Part shown: piece after piece, positions 13,115-13,601 of the stretch
How positions within the stretch are numbered: the first letter of the stretch is position 1
Layout of the letters: each line of letters begins with the position of its first letter
Source: JBBROS01 sp964246015
GTDB lineage: Bacteria > Pseudomonadota > Alphaproteobacteria > Acetobacterales > Acetobacteraceae
DNA: 13,601 nt
Assembly: GCA_964246015.1 (NCBI GenBank)
Contig: CAXTPG010000113.1
Coordinates: 1-13,601, forward strand
Reading direction: 5' to 3'
Notes under the pieces: model-generated
Database searches by the model: none
What the model was told of the DNA's origin: nothing
What the model saw: only the letters and a program-made list of their open reading frames with translations
Program-made: the position numbers and the translations under genes

Positions 13115-13601
13115 ATGATGCAGCGCCCTGACCAGTCCGGACCGATGCTTCCGCCGCTGCGGATCCTGATGGGGGGTGCGTTGGGCGCGACGCTGGCCAA
13201 TCTGGGCGGGTCGGCCGGGGCGCAGGTGCCGGCGCCGGCGGTGTCGCCGGACCGGGTGGCGCTGGAGCCGATCCAGGTTCAGGGGGCGCAGGACCAGCAG
13301 GGCGCGTACCGGGTGAACGTGCCGTCGATGTCGCGGTATACGCAGCCGCTTTCGGACACGCCGCAGACGATCAACGTGGTGCCGCGGCAGTTGATCGACG
13401 ACCAGGCCATCACGACGACGCGGGACGCGTTGCGGAACGTGCCGGGGCTTAGTCTGGCGGCGGGGGAGGCGGGGAACCAGGGCGACAACCTGACCTTGCG
13501 GGGGTTCAGCGCGCGGAACGACTTCTTCCTGGACGGGATGCGGGATTTCGGCAGCTACACGCGCGACCCGTTCAACCTGGAGAGCATCGAGGTGCTGAAG
13601 G
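13115..13601 (+). CDS. TonB-dependent siderophore receptor, N-terminal part, cut by the window edge
   Basis: The open frame from ATG 13115 (or ATG 13118) runs to the window end, 162 codons. A hydrophobic signal peptide (about residues 12-36, ending in SAGAQ) directs it to the outer membrane. Residues 50-78 contain the TonB-box region (LEPIQVQG) and a linker; the plug domain follows with PLSDTPQTINVVPRQLIDDQ at 78-97, ALRNVPGLSL at 105-114, LRGFSARNDFFLDGMRDFGS at 127-146 and the family-typical NLESIEVLKG at the end. These marks fit receptors for catecholate or hydroxamate siderophores (Fiu/FhuA-like). The beta-barrel lies outside the window. Expression should rise under iron starvation through the Fur box just upstream. 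Confidence 0.9.
   Translation, partial: MMQRPDQSGPMLPPLRILMGGALGATLANLGGSAGAQVPAPAVSPDRVALEPIQVQGAQDQQGAYRVNVPSMSRYTQPLSDTPQTINVVPRQLIDDQAITTTRDALRNVPGLSLAAGEAGNQGDNLTLRGFSARNDFFLDGMRDFGSYTRDPFNLESIEVLK

Overview
The window looks like chromosomal DNA of a very GC-rich alphaproteobacterium, most likely an Acetobacteraceae (Roseomonas-like) member. This rests on extreme GC, gene families and codon use and was not tested by any search. The + strand is strongly G-rich: genes on the + strand end codons mostly in G and genes on the - strand end them mostly in C, so + is probably the leading strand.

Layout. (1) 1-4490: the 5' end of an unrecognised - strand gene with a palindromic operator at its start, then a + strand ABC importer of the spermidine/putrescine/iron type: Tat-secreted binding protein, ATPase and two permeases. 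A 313-bp gap after the binding-protein gene carries a 64-bp copy of that gene's 3' end and two or three hairpin repeats; the last hairpin abuts the ATPase start codon.

(2) 4456-10104: a divergent locus around 8490-8551. Leftwards run an SsuC/TauC-type permease, an NMT1/THI5-like binding protein, a short-chain dehydrogenase, a DUF4286-like protein and a TupA-like ATP-grasp protein, tightly packed. Rightwards run an IclR-family regulator and the matching SsuB/TauB-type ATPase. Together they make one complete importer with its own regulator and probable catabolic enzymes; the substrate is unknown.

(3) 10105-11468: a two-gene module, an HTH/MbcA-ParS-like antitoxin and a RES-domain toxin. It lacks the strong G skew of its surroundings and is bracketed by an exact 19-bp direct repeat (10086-10104 and 11469-11487), so it looks like a recently inserted cassette between two convergent genes.

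(4) 11453-13601: an isochorismatase-fold hydrolase (N-carbamoylsarcosine amidase/maleamate amidohydrolase-like) and a Sel1-repeat protein on the - strand, diverging from the 5' end of a TonB-dependent siderophore receptor. A good Fur box lies just upstream of the receptor, so the right end is iron-regulated.

No rRNA, tRNA, CRISPR array, transposase or phage gene was found.
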